A DNA stretch of 64,000 bases from Pedobacter gandavensis (GTDB lineage Bacteria > Bacteroidota > Bacteroidia > Sphingobacteriales > Sphingobacteriaceae): NCBI RefSeq assembly GCF_014172405.1, contig NZ_WNXC01000001.1, positions 1,364,001-1,428,000 of the forward strand, read 5' to 3'. This document shows positions 28,250 through 37,623 of the stretch, in pieces. Below the pieces are notes generated by a model. That model ran no database searches. It was not told where the DNA came from and worked only from the letters and a program-made list of their open reading frames with translations. The translations under genes were made by a program, and so were the position numbers. How positions within the stretch are numbered: position 1 is the first letter of the stretch; each line of letters starts with the position of its first letter.

Positions 28250-30124
28250 TTATTTAGCTTCCGGAACTGGTGCTGGTGTTACCGGTGCTGGTGCCGGCGC
28301 TAATTTAGCCGCAAGCCCATTTCCAGCCAATAACATCTCATTTGTTATCTCTTTGGTATATTCTGTAATCTCCGCTTTGAAATCAGCCACGGAAGCTCCG
28401 GAACGGATTTCTTCCAATCGTTTTTCCCATTGACCCGTCAATTCTGCCTGCGCAATTTTTTGGTCTTTCACCACGTCATATACGGCAAGTCCTTTTGGTG
28501 TAGGCACTAAATTCCTCTTTTCACGAATGATATATTCTCTATTGATCAGCGTTTCGATAATTGCCGCCCTGGTGGCCGGAGTTCCCAAACCACTATCTTT
28601 CATGGCATAACGCAACTCTTCATCTTCGATATCCTTACCTGAAGTTTCTAAAGCTTTCAACAGCGAAGCCTCATTGTACATCGGTTTAGGCTTAGTTTGT
28701 TTCTCCATGAAGGCCTTGTTTACCACCGGCAACAACTCTCCTGTCTTCACTTTCGGTAATGCCGGATTTTCCTCATCTTTCTTTTCTTCATCAGACTCAT
28801 TGAATACTGATCTCCATCCCGCAGAACGAATCACTGTACCATTAGCGATAAATACAGATCCCGATTCTACCGTTATTTTGGTAATTTCCTTCACACATTC
28901 CTGGTGGAATGCTTCCAGCATCCGCCCAACTACCATGTCATAAATGGCTTGTTTATCCCCAGTCAGCTGATAAGGAGATTCACCTGTAGGTAAAATCGCA
29001 TGGTGATCCGTTACTTTCTTCGCATTCACACTACGCTTGCTCAGCTTGGCGGTACTTAGAAACTCCGCTTGTTTACCAAAATCTTTATGGTCTTTTAGTT
29101 TTTCAATGAGCGCAGGAACGCCAGCAAAAACATCATCACCGATAAACCTACTCCCAGTACGGGGATAAGTGATCAATTTACTCTCATACAAGCCCTGTAA
29201 CAAACTCAAAGTCTGATCAGCAGTAAATCCCTTCTTTTTATTTCCTTCTTGTTGTAGGCTACTTAAATCATGTAATAGTGGAGGTGGTTCTTTTCTTGGT
29301 TTCGCTTCAACGCTGAGAATCTTTCCACCATTGGGGAAACCCGAGGCTACATCTTCGATTTTATCGAATAACTCCTGCGCTTCTTCTTTCTTACTAAAAT
29401 TGGCGATAGACATCGCTCTAAAGAGCTGTCCATCTTTATCCAGCTGGATGGCCAGCTGGTAATACGTTTGGGGCACAAAATTTTTGATTTCCAGATAACG
29501 GGAACAAATCATGGCCAATGTTGGGGTTTGCACCCTTCCCAACGAAAGTACAGAGCGGTTTCCTGCGGAAATACTCAAGGCCTGGGTTGCGTTCATCCCG
29601 ACCAACCAATCAGACTCTGACCTGCAATGTGCAGAATTGAATAACGTATCGTAATCTGTTCCTGGTTTCAGGTTTCTAAACCCTTCTTTAATCGCTTCGT
29701 CAGTTTGCGAAGAGATCCAGAGCCTTTTAAAAGGCTTTTTACATTTCAGAAAATAGTAGATATAGCGGAAAATCAGTTCACCTTCCCGCCCGGCATCCGT
29801 CGCAACAATGATTTCTGTGGCTTCATCAAACAACATTTTGATGGTATCCAATTGTTTTCTTACTCCGGGATCTTCCACCAAACCATCTTTGGTCTTGATT
29901 TTACGAATCGCCAGTTTAAACTTTTTGGGTAACATCGGCAGGTGCTGCCTTCTCCAGCCAATAAAACCATATTCCTGCGGTGGCGCCAATTGAAGTAAAT
30001 GACCAAAGGCCCAGGTAAACGAATACCCTTTTCCTTCAATGTAACCATCTTTTTTTGTCGTAGCACCGAAGACTTTAGCTAACTCACGCCCTACGGAGGG
30101 TTTTTCTGCAATTACAATCTTCAT
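28250..30124 (-). CDS. topB: DNA topoisomerase III (type IA)
   Basis: A 624-aa TopB. The TOPRIM domain begins MKIVIAEKPSVGRELAKVFG and contains VATDAGREGELIFRYI; the active Tyr is in LITYPRTGSRFI; QALSISAGNRSVLSLGRVQTPTL is conserved. C-terminal zinc ribbons are missing and the tail is an Ala/Pro-rich stretch. It decatenates DNA, often with RecQ, which is also in this window. It starts 2 nt after the deacetylase-family stop. Confidence 0.93.
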   Translation of the reverse strand: MKIVIAEKPSVGRELAKVFGATTKKDGYIEGKGYSFTWAFGHLLQLAPPQEYGFIGWRRQHLPMLPKKFKLAIRKIKTKDGLVEDPGVRKQLDTIKMLFDEATEIIVATDAGREGELIFRYIYYFLKCKKPFKRLWISSQTDEAIKEGFRNLKPGTDYDTLFNSAHCRSESDWLVGMNATQALSISAGNRSVLSLGRVQTPTLAMICSRYLEIKNFVPQTYYQLAIQLDKDGQLFRAMSIANFSKKEEAQELFDKIEDVASGFPNGGKILSVEAKPRKEPPPLLHDLSSLQQEGNKKKGFTADQTLSLLQGLYESKLITYPRTGSRFIGDDVFAGVPALIEKLKDHKDFGKQAEFLSTAKLSKRSVNAKKVTDHHAILPTGESPYQLTGDKQAIYDMVVGRMLEAFHQECVKEITKITVESGSVFIANGTVIRSAGWRSVFNESDEEKKDEENPALPKVKTGELLPVVNKAFMEKQTKPKPMYNEASLLKALETSGKDIEDEELRYAMKDSGLGTPATRAAIIETLINREYIIREKRNLVPTPKGLAVYDVVKDQKIAQAELTGQWEKRLEEIRSGASVADFKAEITEYTKEITNEMLLAGNGLAAKLAPAPAPVTPAPVPEAK

Positions 30125-30126
30125 AA

Positions 30127-31026
30127 TTATTCAAAAATATCTAAACCAATTTTAAAAGTATGACAATGTGCCTCCACAATGTCCCGGATGTTTGGGGAAT
30201 AGCCCCCGCCCATGCTCACCTGTACAGGCAGGTTGTTTTCTTTACAAAACGTAAAAACCATCTTGTCCCGGGTTTTACAGCCTTCTTTTGATAAAGCCAG
30301 TTTGCCCAGCTTATCACTTTCCAGCACATCTACGCCAGACAGGTAAAACACAAAATCAGGTTGATGTTTTAAGAGTTCCGGAAGAGCAGCTTCCAGTTTC
30401 CTTAAAAACTGATCATCCTTTAATCCATCTTCCAGCGGGATATCAAGGTCTGAAACCTCCTTTCTAAAGGGGAAATTCTTCTCCCCATGCATAGAAAAAG
30501 TAAATACCCGATCTTCCTTTTCAAAAATCTCTGCGGTACCATTTCCCTGATGTACATCCAAATCTATGATTAAGATGCGTTGCGACAAGCCTTTATTTAA
30601 TAAGAAACTTGCAGCGATCGCCTGATCGTTCAATAAACAGAAGCCTTCACCCCAATTACTTCCGGCATGGTGCGTACCACCAGCCACATTAAAGGCAATT
30701 CCATTCTCCTGAGCGTAGATTGCAGTATCTATTGTTCCCTGGGCGATCCGAAGTTCCCGCTCCAGCAATTGTGCCGTTAAGGGAAATCCAATTCGTCTTT
30801 GTTCCCTTGGAGCTAAGGTCAAATCCCTGAGTTGCGCCCAATAGCCGGGCTCATGTGCCAACAATACAGCTGCCTCATTGGCTGGTTCTGGTTCAAAAAG
30901 ATCATTAGGACTAATTACGCCTTCATGTAGCAATTGTCCAGGAATCAACTCATATTTTAACATCGGAAAACGATGGCCTTCAGGCAAGGGATGGGCAAAT
31001 AAAGGATGCCAGGCGATTCTCCCCAT
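30127..31026 (-). CDS. Histone-deacetylase-family (class IV-like) hydrolase
   Basis: A 299-aa arginase/deacetylase-fold protein. The catalytic His pair is H119-H120 (GGTHHAGSNWGEGFC), zinc ligands are in ILIIDLDVHQGNGT (D157, H159), and FYLSGVDVLESDKLG supplies the distal Asp. Bacterial relatives deacetylate small molecules or proteins such as acetyl-polyamines or acetyl-CoA synthetase. It abuts the bestrophin gene exactly and topB by 2 nt, a tightly packed operon. Confidence 0.9.
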   Translation of the reverse strand: MGRIAWHPLFAHPLPEGHRFPMLKYELIPGQLLHEGVISPNDLFEPEPANEAAVLLAHEPGYWAQLRDLTLAPREQRRIGFPLTAQLLERELRIAQGTIDTAIYAQENGIAFNVAGGTHHAGSNWGEGFCLLNDQAIAASFLLNKGLSQRILIIDLDVHQGNGTAEIFEKEDRVFTFSMHGEKNFPFRKEVSDLDIPLEDGLKDDQFLRKLEAALPELLKHQPDFVFYLSGVDVLESDKLGKLALSKEGCKTRDKMVFTFCKENNLPVQVSMGGGYSPNIRDIVEAHCHTFKIGLDIFE

Positions 31027-31887
31027 TTAGTTTAAAATCTCCCCCACATGCTTCTCAATATTATTGCAAATATCATCCACAGGAAGATCGTTCGCATCCT
31101 CTCCAAAAGGATCCTCAATCTCTTCAGCGATCAGCTCCAAACCAGCCAAAACATAGAGGATAAAGGGTACAATCGGCACCACATAATAACCCAAACTGAA
31201 GACCCATCCGATAGGTAAAGTAATCACATAAACGAAGATGAATTTCTTGATAAAAGCACTGTAAGAATATGGGATTGGCGTTCTTCTAATTCGCTCACAA
31301 CCACCACAGATATCCATGAACTTCTCAACATCTGCATTAAGTATAATCAGCTGTTCGTTACTGATCTTTCCGGCAGCTAACAAATCGTAAACACGGGTAG
31401 ATATACTGGATGCAATCTGGATTGGAATATGCTTCCCACCATCTACTGCGATCAGCAAACTATTCTTTCCGAAATACTGTTTTTCCCGCAGGTGTTCCTT
31501 CAGTGCAAAGGCAAATTTGGGGATGGCATATTCAAAGAATTCCTCATCCTCCTTGTTCAACCTTAAAGACTTGATTTTGATGGCAAAATTGCGACTTACG
31601 TTGGTCAATCCGCCTAACAACCGGCGGCCTTCCCACCACCTGTCATAGGAAGTATTCGTTCTAAACACCAATAACATGGAAATTACAAAGCCCAGTAAGC
31701 TGTGCATCATCCCAATATTTTTTACGTATTGTGTTTCAGAAAGCTTCAGATAGTTCAATTCTAAAAATGCAATACCAGCAGAAAAGAGTGCCACACTGAC
31801 CATCAAGGCCCATAGCTTTCTAAAAACGTCTGCCTGATCGATATGAAATATAAAGGTTACCCAATCTTTTGGGTTATAATTGATCAT
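31027..31887 (-). CDS. Bestrophin-like ion channel protein
   Basis: A 286-aa protein of the bestrophin/YneE family with four hydrophobic regions. The conserved core reads LLVFRTNTSYDRWWEGRRLL, with GGCERIRRTPIPYSYSAF later. Bacterial homologues form pentameric channels. Its start overlaps the kynU stop by 4 bp (ATGA), pointing to translational coupling. Confidence 0.88.
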   Translation of the reverse strand: MINYNPKDWVTFIFHIDQADVFRKLWALMVSVALFSAGIAFLELNYLKLSETQYVKNIGMMHSLLGFVISMLLVFRTNTSYDRWWEGRRLLGGLTNVSRNFAIKIKSLRLNKEDEEFFEYAIPKFAFALKEHLREKQYFGKNSLLIAVDGGKHIPIQIASSISTRVYDLLAAGKISNEQLIILNADVEKFMDICGGCERIRRTPIPYSYSAFIKKFIFVYVITLPIGWVFSLGYYVVPIVPFILYVLAGLELIAEEIEDPFGEDANDLPVDDICNNIEKHVGEILN

Positions 31888-33173
31888 ATAAGTATCTCCT
31901 TACTAATTTTGAGCATCAGCTCAGCTGTCTTAAAAACATCTTCAAAAGAATTGTACAAAGGCACCGGACTAAGACGAATCACATTCGGTTCCCGCCAGTC
32001 GCCAAGTACCTGATGTGCCACCAGTTGTTGGAATATTTCCTTCCCCTTATCTTTTGCAATGATGGAAACCTGGGCGCCACGGTCGGCAGCTTCAGTTGGG
32101 GTAATGACCTTAAATTGCTCGAATCCCAATTCCTTATTCACCTGATTAACAGCAAAAATAAGATAAGCAGTTAAAGTTTCACTCTTAATCCTCAAAGTCT
32201 CCATGAACCCTGCTTTCTCGAAGATTTTCAACGAAGCATGGTACAAAGCCATAGGCATCACCTGTGTACAACTCACCTGCCATCCATCTGCACCTGCCTC
32301 CGGCACAAAGCCTTTCTCCATTTTAAAGCGTTGCGCTTCCTGGTAGCCCCACCAGCCCGCAAAGCGATTCAAACTTGTATCAGTAAAATGTTTCTCATGG
32401 ACAAAAATACCACTGATTCCACCTGGTCCAGCGTTCTGATATTTATAAGAGCACCAACAGGCAAAGTCTATATCCCAGTCGTGCAACTTCAAAGGCACAT
32501 TTCCTGCTGCATGAGCCAAATCAAAACCAACCAATGCACCAGCCGCATGACCTGCCTTCGTGATCGCCTCCATATCGAACCATTGGCCCGTAAAGTAATT
32601 GACTCCGCCAAACAGTACCAGGGCTATCTCTGCCCCATGTTCTGCTATTTGCGCTATAATATCTTCGGTATGCAAGGTATATTCTCCTGCTCTTGGACTC
32701 ACCTCAATAATGGCCTCTTTAGGATCATACCCATGAAAACGAACCTGACTCTCTATCGCATATTGATCGGAAGGAAAGGCACCGGCCTCCATGATAATCT
32801 TGAACCGACCTGGCTGAGGTTTATAAAAACTCACCATCAGCAAATGGAGATTTACCGTCAACGTGTTCATCGGGCAAACCTCTAAAGGACTTGCTCCAAC
32901 GATGGGCGCCATCAACGATTTCAATTCTTTATGGTAGAACATCCAGGGATCTTCTCCCTCAAACCACCCCTCTACCGCAAGGTTTTCCCAGTTGGCCATC
33001 TGCTGTTCTAAAACCTCACGTGCCGCTTTAGGCTGCAAACCTAACGAATTACCACACAAGTATATAAACTGTTCACCATTTTGCTTAGGAAATAGAAAAT
33101 CTTTTCTAAGACTGGCCAATGGATCTGCCTGATCCAGTTCTTTTGCAAACGCTAAAGTATAGTCAAAATTCAT
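31884..33173 (-). CDS. kynU: Kynureninase
   Basis: A 429-aa PLP enzyme cleaving kynurenine or 3-hydroxykynurenine to (3-hydroxy)anthranilate and alanine. I take the ATG at 33173 (MNFDYTLAFAKELD); an in-frame codon 60 nt upstream adds an unconserved hydrophobic stretch. YLCGNSLGLQP, FDLAHAAGNVPL, and the PLP lysine in CWCSYKYQNAGPGG are present. No other tryptophan-catabolism gene is in the window; the product can feed NAD synthesis. Confidence 0.94.
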   Translation of the reverse strand: MNFDYTLAFAKELDQADPLASLRKDFLFPKQNGEQFIYLCGNSLGLQPKAAREVLEQQMANWENLAVEGWFEGEDPWMFYHKELKSLMAPIVGASPLEVCPMNTLTVNLHLLMVSFYKPQPGRFKIIMEAGAFPSDQYAIESQVRFHGYDPKEAIIEVSPRAGEYTLHTEDIIAQIAEHGAEIALVLFGGVNYFTGQWFDMEAITKAGHAAGALVGFDLAHAAGNVPLKLHDWDIDFACWCSYKYQNAGPGGISGIFVHEKHFTDTSLNRFAGWWGYQEAQRFKMEKGFVPEAGADGWQVSCTQVMPMALYHASLKIFEKAGFMETLRIKSETLTAYLIFAVNQVNKELGFEQFKVITPTEAADRGAQVSIIAKDKGKEIFQQLVAHQVLGDWREPNVIRLSPVPLYNSFEDVFKTAELMLKISKEILI

Positions 33174-33255
33174 TGTCTCAAATATCAATAAAAAAGGCAA
33201 ATAAAATAAAACACCTGCCCTTTTGTTATCCACAACCTTTCCCCAATTTGCTAAA

Positions 33256-33861
33256 TCAGGTCCTGGGTTTACTTACATATTTATTTCCTTTCAGGTAATA
33301 CCTCCAGGGTAAAAAAGCATAGTCATCTGCATAAGCGACGCCCACCCTGTGACTTGCAACCACCGTCCCCGGAAGCCAGTCTTCCGGCGCATCTTCTATC
33401 CAGATCTCTGCTCCATCAAGCGATAAACCATTCAATCGACGATCTATACCCATTGCTTTCGCCAGGGCACCGGGACCTGCAGTAAGGTTAGGCTTCAACT
33501 GCTCCATCCCTCTTCGTTCCAACATGACATCTATTCCAATGACCGGCTCTAAGCCACGCACCAACACCGCATGCGGTGTTCCTTTCTGAGCCGTTACCAC
33601 ATTAAATAAATGATGAATCCCATAACAAAGGTAGACATAAGACAAGCCTCCGGGCTCATACATCACCTTAGTGCGATCTGTAAAACGACCACCATAAGCA
33701 TGAGACGCTTTGTCATCTACTCCCTTATAAGCTTCCGTTTCTACAATTATACCCGCAGTCAGCTTCCCATCTACAAAAGTGAAAAGTTGCTTACCCAATA
33801 GCGAAATCGCCAAGGCATTTACATCGTCACGCTGGTAAAAAGAGAAAGGTAATTTAGCCAT
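33256..33861 (-). CDS. 3-methyladenine DNA glycosylase (AAG/MPG family)
   Basis: A 201-aa base-excision repair enzyme. The catalytic Glu43 and stacking Tyr45 lie in VETEAY, followed by DDKASHAYGGRFTDRTKVMY and SYVYLCYGIHHLFNVVT, then GPGALAKAMGI. It removes alkylated purines. Its start overlaps the 3' end of the sulfoxide reductase gene by 8 bp. Confidence 0.95.
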   Translation of the reverse strand: MAKLPFSFYQRDDVNALAISLLGKQLFTFVDGKLTAGIIVETEAYKGVDDKASHAYGGRFTDRTKVMYEPGGLSYVYLCYGIHHLFNVVTAQKGTPHAVLVRGLEPVIGIDVMLERRGMEQLKPNLTAGPGALAKAMGIDRRLNGLSLDGAEIWIEDAPEDWLPGTVVASHRVGVAYADDYAFLPWRYYLKGNKYVSKPRT

Positions 33862-34330
33862 GAATTAAGTTAATTATTTCCTTTAGGTATTTGGCATCAA
33901 TTTCATCAAAATGAGCAAGATGCTCACTATCAACATCCAACACACCGATCACTTCAGTCCCTTTGAAAATCGGTAAAACGATCTCTGAACGGGAAGCACT
34001 CGCACAGGCAATATGCCCAGGAAAAGCATCCACATCTGGCACGATCAAGGTTTCTTCTTGCAACCAGGAAGCACCACAAACTCCTTTTCCTTTGTGAATT
34101 CTGGTACAGGCTACCGGACCCTGAAACGGACCTAAAACCAACTGATCATTTTTCACCAGGTAAAAACCCACCCAGAACCAATTGAACTGCTCTTTTAAGG
34201 CAGCAGCGATGTTTGCCAAATTCGCGATTTGATCCGTTTCCCCGCTAATCAATGCTTCAATCTGAGGAATCAAAGAGCGGTATTGAGCCTCTTTACTTAT
34301 ATCTGTTACTATCTTTAAATCTTCTGCCAT
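33854..34330 (-). CDS. msrC: Free methionine-(R)-sulfoxide reductase, GAF domain
   Basis: A 158-aa fRMsr. The three catalytic cysteines are C75 (ACTRIH), C85 (GVCGASW) and C109 (HIACASAS), with SEIVLPIF and GVLDVDSEH of the GAF fold. It reduces free Met-R-sulfoxide. The ATG at 34330 is chosen because the upstream TTG candidate falls within the -7 element. Grouped with the DNA glycosylase as a damage-repair pair. Confidence 0.93.
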   Translation of the reverse strand: MAEDLKIVTDISKEAQYRSLIPQIEALISGETDQIANLANIAAALKEQFNWFWVGFYLVKNDQLVLGPFQGPVACTRIHKGKGVCGASWLQEETLIVPDVDAFPGHIACASASRSEIVLPIFKGTEVIGVLDVDSEHLAHFDEIDAKYLKEIINLIHG

Positions 34331-34348
34331 ATCTGCTTTTTTACTACC

Positions 34349-34356
34349 CAAAGATA
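34349..34356 (-). promoter_or_regulatory. -7 element for msrC
   Basis: On the minus strand this reads TATCTTTG, 18 nt before the msrC ATG; it fits TAnnTTTG. Confidence 0.5.
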
Positions 34357-34423
34357 CAAAAGCCTGATACTATTGTTGCCATCAGCACGTAAAAGCAATA
34401 AAATTCAATTGCGAAATTTTATC

Positions 34424-34431
34424 TAAGTTTG
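34424..34431 (+). promoter_or_regulatory. -7 element for the S46 peptidase
   Basis: TAAGTTTG fits TAnnTTTG and ends 28 nt before the ATG at 34460. Confidence 0.45.
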
Positions 34432-34459
34432 TGGTTTTATAATCACATACACCAACGAA

Positions 34460-36628
34460 ATGAATAAGAAAATCTTATTAATGACTTCCCTGCTCGCTTT
34501 TGGCGCGGTCTTCTCCAGCTATAAGCTTTGGGACGAAGGGATGTTTCCTTTAAGCGAGATTAGCAAACTTGACCTAAAGAAAGCAGGCTTAAAGATAAAT
34601 CAAAATGAAATTTACAATCCTAACGGCACCAGTCTGGTAGACGCATTGGTGAACGTAGGAGGATGCACCGGATCCTTTGTTTCCGGAGAAGGCCTGATCA
34701 TCACCAACCACCACTGCGCTTTCAGTGCTGTACAATTGGCCAGTACACCAGAACACGATTACCTGACCAATGGATTTGTAGCCAAATCACACGAAGAAGA
34801 AATTGAAGCAAAAGGACTAACCTGCCGCATCACGGACAGCTACGAAGATGTATCAGACAAAGTACTAGGTGCTGTAGCACAAATAGAAGACCCAGCTTCA
34901 AGGCTACAAATCATCAACAATACGATGAAAAACATTGCTTTGGAAGCGGAAAAGAAAGACCCAAGCATCAAAGCGGAAGTATCGGAAATGTTCATCGGAA
35001 AGACCTATGTACTTTTCCGCTACAAAACCATCCAGGACGTTAGACTCGTATACGTACCTAACCGTCAGATTGGCGAATTTGGAGGGGAAACCGACAATTG
35101 GGTATGGCCACGTCATACCGGAGACTTCTCTTTTATGCGTGCTTATGTAGCTAAAGATGGTTCTCCAGCAAAGTATTCTAAAGATAATGTTCCTTACAGC
35201 CCTAAGAAATTCCTTAAAGTGAATCCAAAAGGCACAAACGAGGAAGATTTTGTATTCATTCTGGGCTACCCCGGAAAAACTTTCCGCCACCGTCCGGCTG
35301 AATTCATCCAATACCAGCAACAATTCTTATTGCCATACACCTCAGAACTGTATGATTTCCAGAATACCACCATGGAAAATGCAGGTAAGAAAGACAAAAC
35401 CACAGAGATTAAGCTGGCTACCAGAATCAAGAGAAATGCCAATGTACTAAAGAACTACAGAGGCAAACTTCAAGGATTAAAAGGAATTGACCTGATTGCT
35501 CAGAAAAAACAAGAAGACGCTGCACTTGCCGAATTCATCAACAACAATGTAGACGTTAAAGCAAAATACGGCACATTAATGACAGATATTGACAACCTAT
35601 ACAAACTGATCAACGGAGATGCACAAAGAGATCTATGGTTCTCTCAAATCTACAATTCAACCAGCTTATTGGGTGTATCCAGAAACATCAACACCTTCAA
35701 AGCCGCGCTTGATGCTCAGCCAGTAGCTCAGAAACAAGCTTTCTTTGACAAAAACATCGACAAACTTAAACAAAGTCTGGCTGCAAATTACGAAGCATAC
35801 GACCTGGATGTTGACAAAAAGATCTTGAAAAGAATGCTTTCAGATGCCGCAGCGTTCAATCCGATGCAAAAAGTAACTGCAGTAAACAAAATCACCAGCA
35901 AAGGAACCAATAGCAACACGGTTATTGACCAATTTATTGACAACAGCATCGGATTAAGCAAGCTTAAAGACGAATCTTACGTGATGAATACCCTATTAAA
36001 ATCACCTAAATCAATTGCTGATTACAACGACGGCTTATTGTTGTTTGAAAGGGACATTGCGAAACAAATCACTGAAATCAAGCCCGAGAAGGACCGCAGA
36101 GAGGGCCTTCTAAACAAGCTAATGGGGGATTACGTGAACGTAAAAGAGAAATTCATGAAAAAGGACTTCATTCCTGATGCCAACAGCACCCTGCGACTTA
36201 CCTACGGATACGTAAGAGGATACTGGGCTGCAGACGCGTCTTACATGAGGCCATACACCACCGTTAAAGGCATTCTAGAGAAAGGAACTACCGGAAACCC
36301 AGATTTCGGTTACCCTGCACAAATCAAGGCCCTATGGGACGCTAAAGACTTCGGTCCATATGCTAAAAAAGACCTGAACGATGTTCCGGTTGCTTTCTTA
36401 TACAACATGGATACCACCGGAGGGAATTCAGGATCACCAATCATGAACGCTTATGGCGAACTGATCGGTGTCAACTTTGACCGCGCTTATGGCGCAACAA
36501 TCAATGATTATGCCTGGAACGAAAGCTACAGCAGATCGATTGGAGTAGACATCCGTTACGTATTATGGGTAGCTTCAAAAATCGACAAAGCCGACTATCT
36601 GATCAAGGAAATGGGCGTTAAATTATAA
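34460..36628 (+). CDS. S46 dipeptidyl-peptidase, DPP11-type
   Basis: A 722-aa periplasmic serine exopeptidase with an N-terminal hydrophobic signal. The catalytic triad appears as H85 (TNHHCA), Asp about 222 (RHTGDFS) and S657 (GGNSGSP). Eighteen residues after the Ser is Arg675 (GVNFDR), the position that is Arg in DPP11 (Asp/Glu at P1) and Gly in DPP7 (hydrophobic P1), so an acidic preference is likely. It releases dipeptides from oligopeptide N termini for amino-acid nutrition. A terminator follows. Confidence 0.93.
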   Translation: MNKKILLMTSLLAFGAVFSSYKLWDEGMFPLSEISKLDLKKAGLKINQNEIYNPNGTSLVDALVNVGGCTGSFVSGEGLIITNHHCAFSAVQLASTPEHDYLTNGFVAKSHEEEIEAKGLTCRITDSYEDVSDKVLGAVAQIEDPASRLQIINNTMKNIALEAEKKDPSIKAEVSEMFIGKTYVLFRYKTIQDVRLVYVPNRQIGEFGGETDNWVWPRHTGDFSFMRAYVAKDGSPAKYSKDNVPYSPKKFLKVNPKGTNEEDFVFILGYPGKTFRHRPAEFIQYQQQFLLPYTSELYDFQNTTMENAGKKDKTTEIKLATRIKRNANVLKNYRGKLQGLKGIDLIAQKKQEDAALAEFINNNVDVKAKYGTLMTDIDNLYKLINGDAQRDLWFSQIYNSTSLLGVSRNINTFKAALDAQPVAQKQAFFDKNIDKLKQSLAANYEAYDLDVDKKILKRMLSDAAAFNPMQKVTAVNKITSKGTNSNTVIDQFIDNSIGLSKLKDESYVMNTLLKSPKSIADYNDGLLLFERDIAKQITEIKPEKDRREGLLNKLMGDYVNVKEKFMKKDFIPDANSTLRLTYGYVRGYWAADASYMRPYTTVKGILEKGTTGNPDFGYPAQIKALWDAKDFGPYAKKDLNDVPVAFLYNMDTTGGNSGSPIMNAYGELIGVNFDRAYGATINDYAWNESYSRSIGVDIRYVLWVASKIDKADYLIKEMGVKL

Positions 36629-36646
36629 GTCAAATTTTAAACTATC

Positions 36647-36682
36647 GGGCCGTCTTTAACTCGCTTGAAGACGGCCCTTTTT
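36647..36682 (+). terminator. Terminator after the S46 peptidase
   Basis: GGGCCGTCTT and AAGACGGCCC make a perfect 10-bp stem with an 11-nt loop, followed by TTTTT. Confidence 0.88.
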
Positions 36683-36695
36683 ATAACCACATCAC

Positions 36696-36947
36696 ATGAG
36701 AGTAATCGCAGAACTACCGCATCCAGAATGCAAAATCACCCTGTTCAACATGAACCAGAAATACATCATTAAATTCGAACAAGGTGGACTGGAGCAGAGC
36801 TACAAATTATCAGAACTAGACCTTACGGGCGGTGGAGCAAATGAGATTTTCCAGATCCTGGACGAGGAGTTCATCGCAACTGTCGTGGCAAGATTCAAAG
36901 GCATGAGAGCTGATTTTTCAGCAGCTTATCAACGCCAGCAATATTAG
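36696..36947 (+). CDS. Small conserved hypothetical protein
   Basis: An 83-aa soluble protein (VIAELPHPECKITLFNMNQK, YKLSELDLTG, VVARFKGMRADF). I know it only as a conserved hypothetical of Bacteroidetes. It starts 14 nt after the peptidase terminator. No signal peptide, metal motif or domain is visible. Confidence 0.65.
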   Translation: MRVIAELPHPECKITLFNMNQKYIIKFEQGGLEQSYKLSELDLTGGGANEIFQILDEEFIATVVARFKGMRADFSAAYQRQQY

Positions 36948-36997
36948 TAGACATCCAGACACCTAACTATCTGTAAAACAATAGATTTAACATCATA

Positions 36998-37014
36998 GCA
37001 GAATTTAATTCTGC
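36998..37014. repeat. Palindrome followed by A-tract
   Basis: GCAGAATT and AATTCTGC are perfect 8-bp arms around a single T, followed on the plus strand by A7 rather than T, so it is not an intrinsic terminator in that orientation. Confidence 0.4.
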
Positions 37015-37344
37015 AAAAAAAGCCTTAAAAAGGAACTCAAAATTCACCCTATATTCAGTAATACATTAACAAAAACCAACTAAATACACTGAAAAACAAA
37101 CAGTTAATGTAGTATACAAAACTTTATATGGCGCGCTAAATTAGCCAAATATTAGGGAGGTTTTGAGTTTCAAGGGGTTTCAGCAGCACAAATAGAGGGC
37201 AGCAATAAAGGTAACTATTATCTTCCAAAAACACAGTCTTCCCTCCCATTTCTTAGCTAATTGGAACAGCTTTCTACACTTGGTGCACACTCCCATCTCC
37301 CCCGCTATTCAAACCATTCCCAGCTCGATTCAGGATTTCAATTC

Positions 37345-37372
37345 TTGAGGAGAGATCCAAATTTCTCCTCAA
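37345..37372. repeat. Hairpin followed by A-tract
   Basis: TTGAGGAGA and TCTCCTCAA pair over 9 bp with a loop of about 10 nt and run into an A9 tract. Again the wrong side for a plus-strand terminator. Confidence 0.4.
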
Positions 37373-37610
37373 AAAAAAACAATGCTGCACGCTGCTTTCA
37401 ACTTAAAGAATCCACCAGTGCAACTCTTGCTTAGTAAGCGAATCAAGGGAAATTTAATGTCAGAAATTCAGCGTCTGCAGCAGCCCAGAACCAGCCTCAG
37501 GAACCATCGGCCAAGTGCACAGCCAGATTGAATTCTCTTACCTGCTGGCCCCTTGATCTAAGGCAAATCAAAACTTTATCATCTGCTTTATGAATCTGCC
37601 TCTTAATATG

Positions 37611-37618
37611 TACTTTTG
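37611..37618 (+). promoter_or_regulatory. -7 element for the lipoprotein gene
   Basis: TACTTTTG fits TAnnTTTG and ends 5 nt before the ATG, implying almost no leader. Confidence 0.45.
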
Positions 37619-37623
37619 TTATT

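Larger units (their letters stand above)
36948..37610. other. Long non-coding stretch
   Basis: About 660 bp with no convincing gene. All frames are interrupted and the short open frames have no family resemblance. It contains two inverted repeats, listed separately. It may be degraded sequence or hold a small RNA. Confidence 0.5.

Noticed and set aside
28250..30124. TopB as a sign of an integrative element
   Set aside because: topB can mark conjugative elements, but no relaxase, integrase, tra genes or att repeats are near, and the neighbours are chromosomal.
32238..32885. 215-aa plus-strand frame
   Set aside because: Fully antisense to kynU and Cys/His-rich by chance; no start context.
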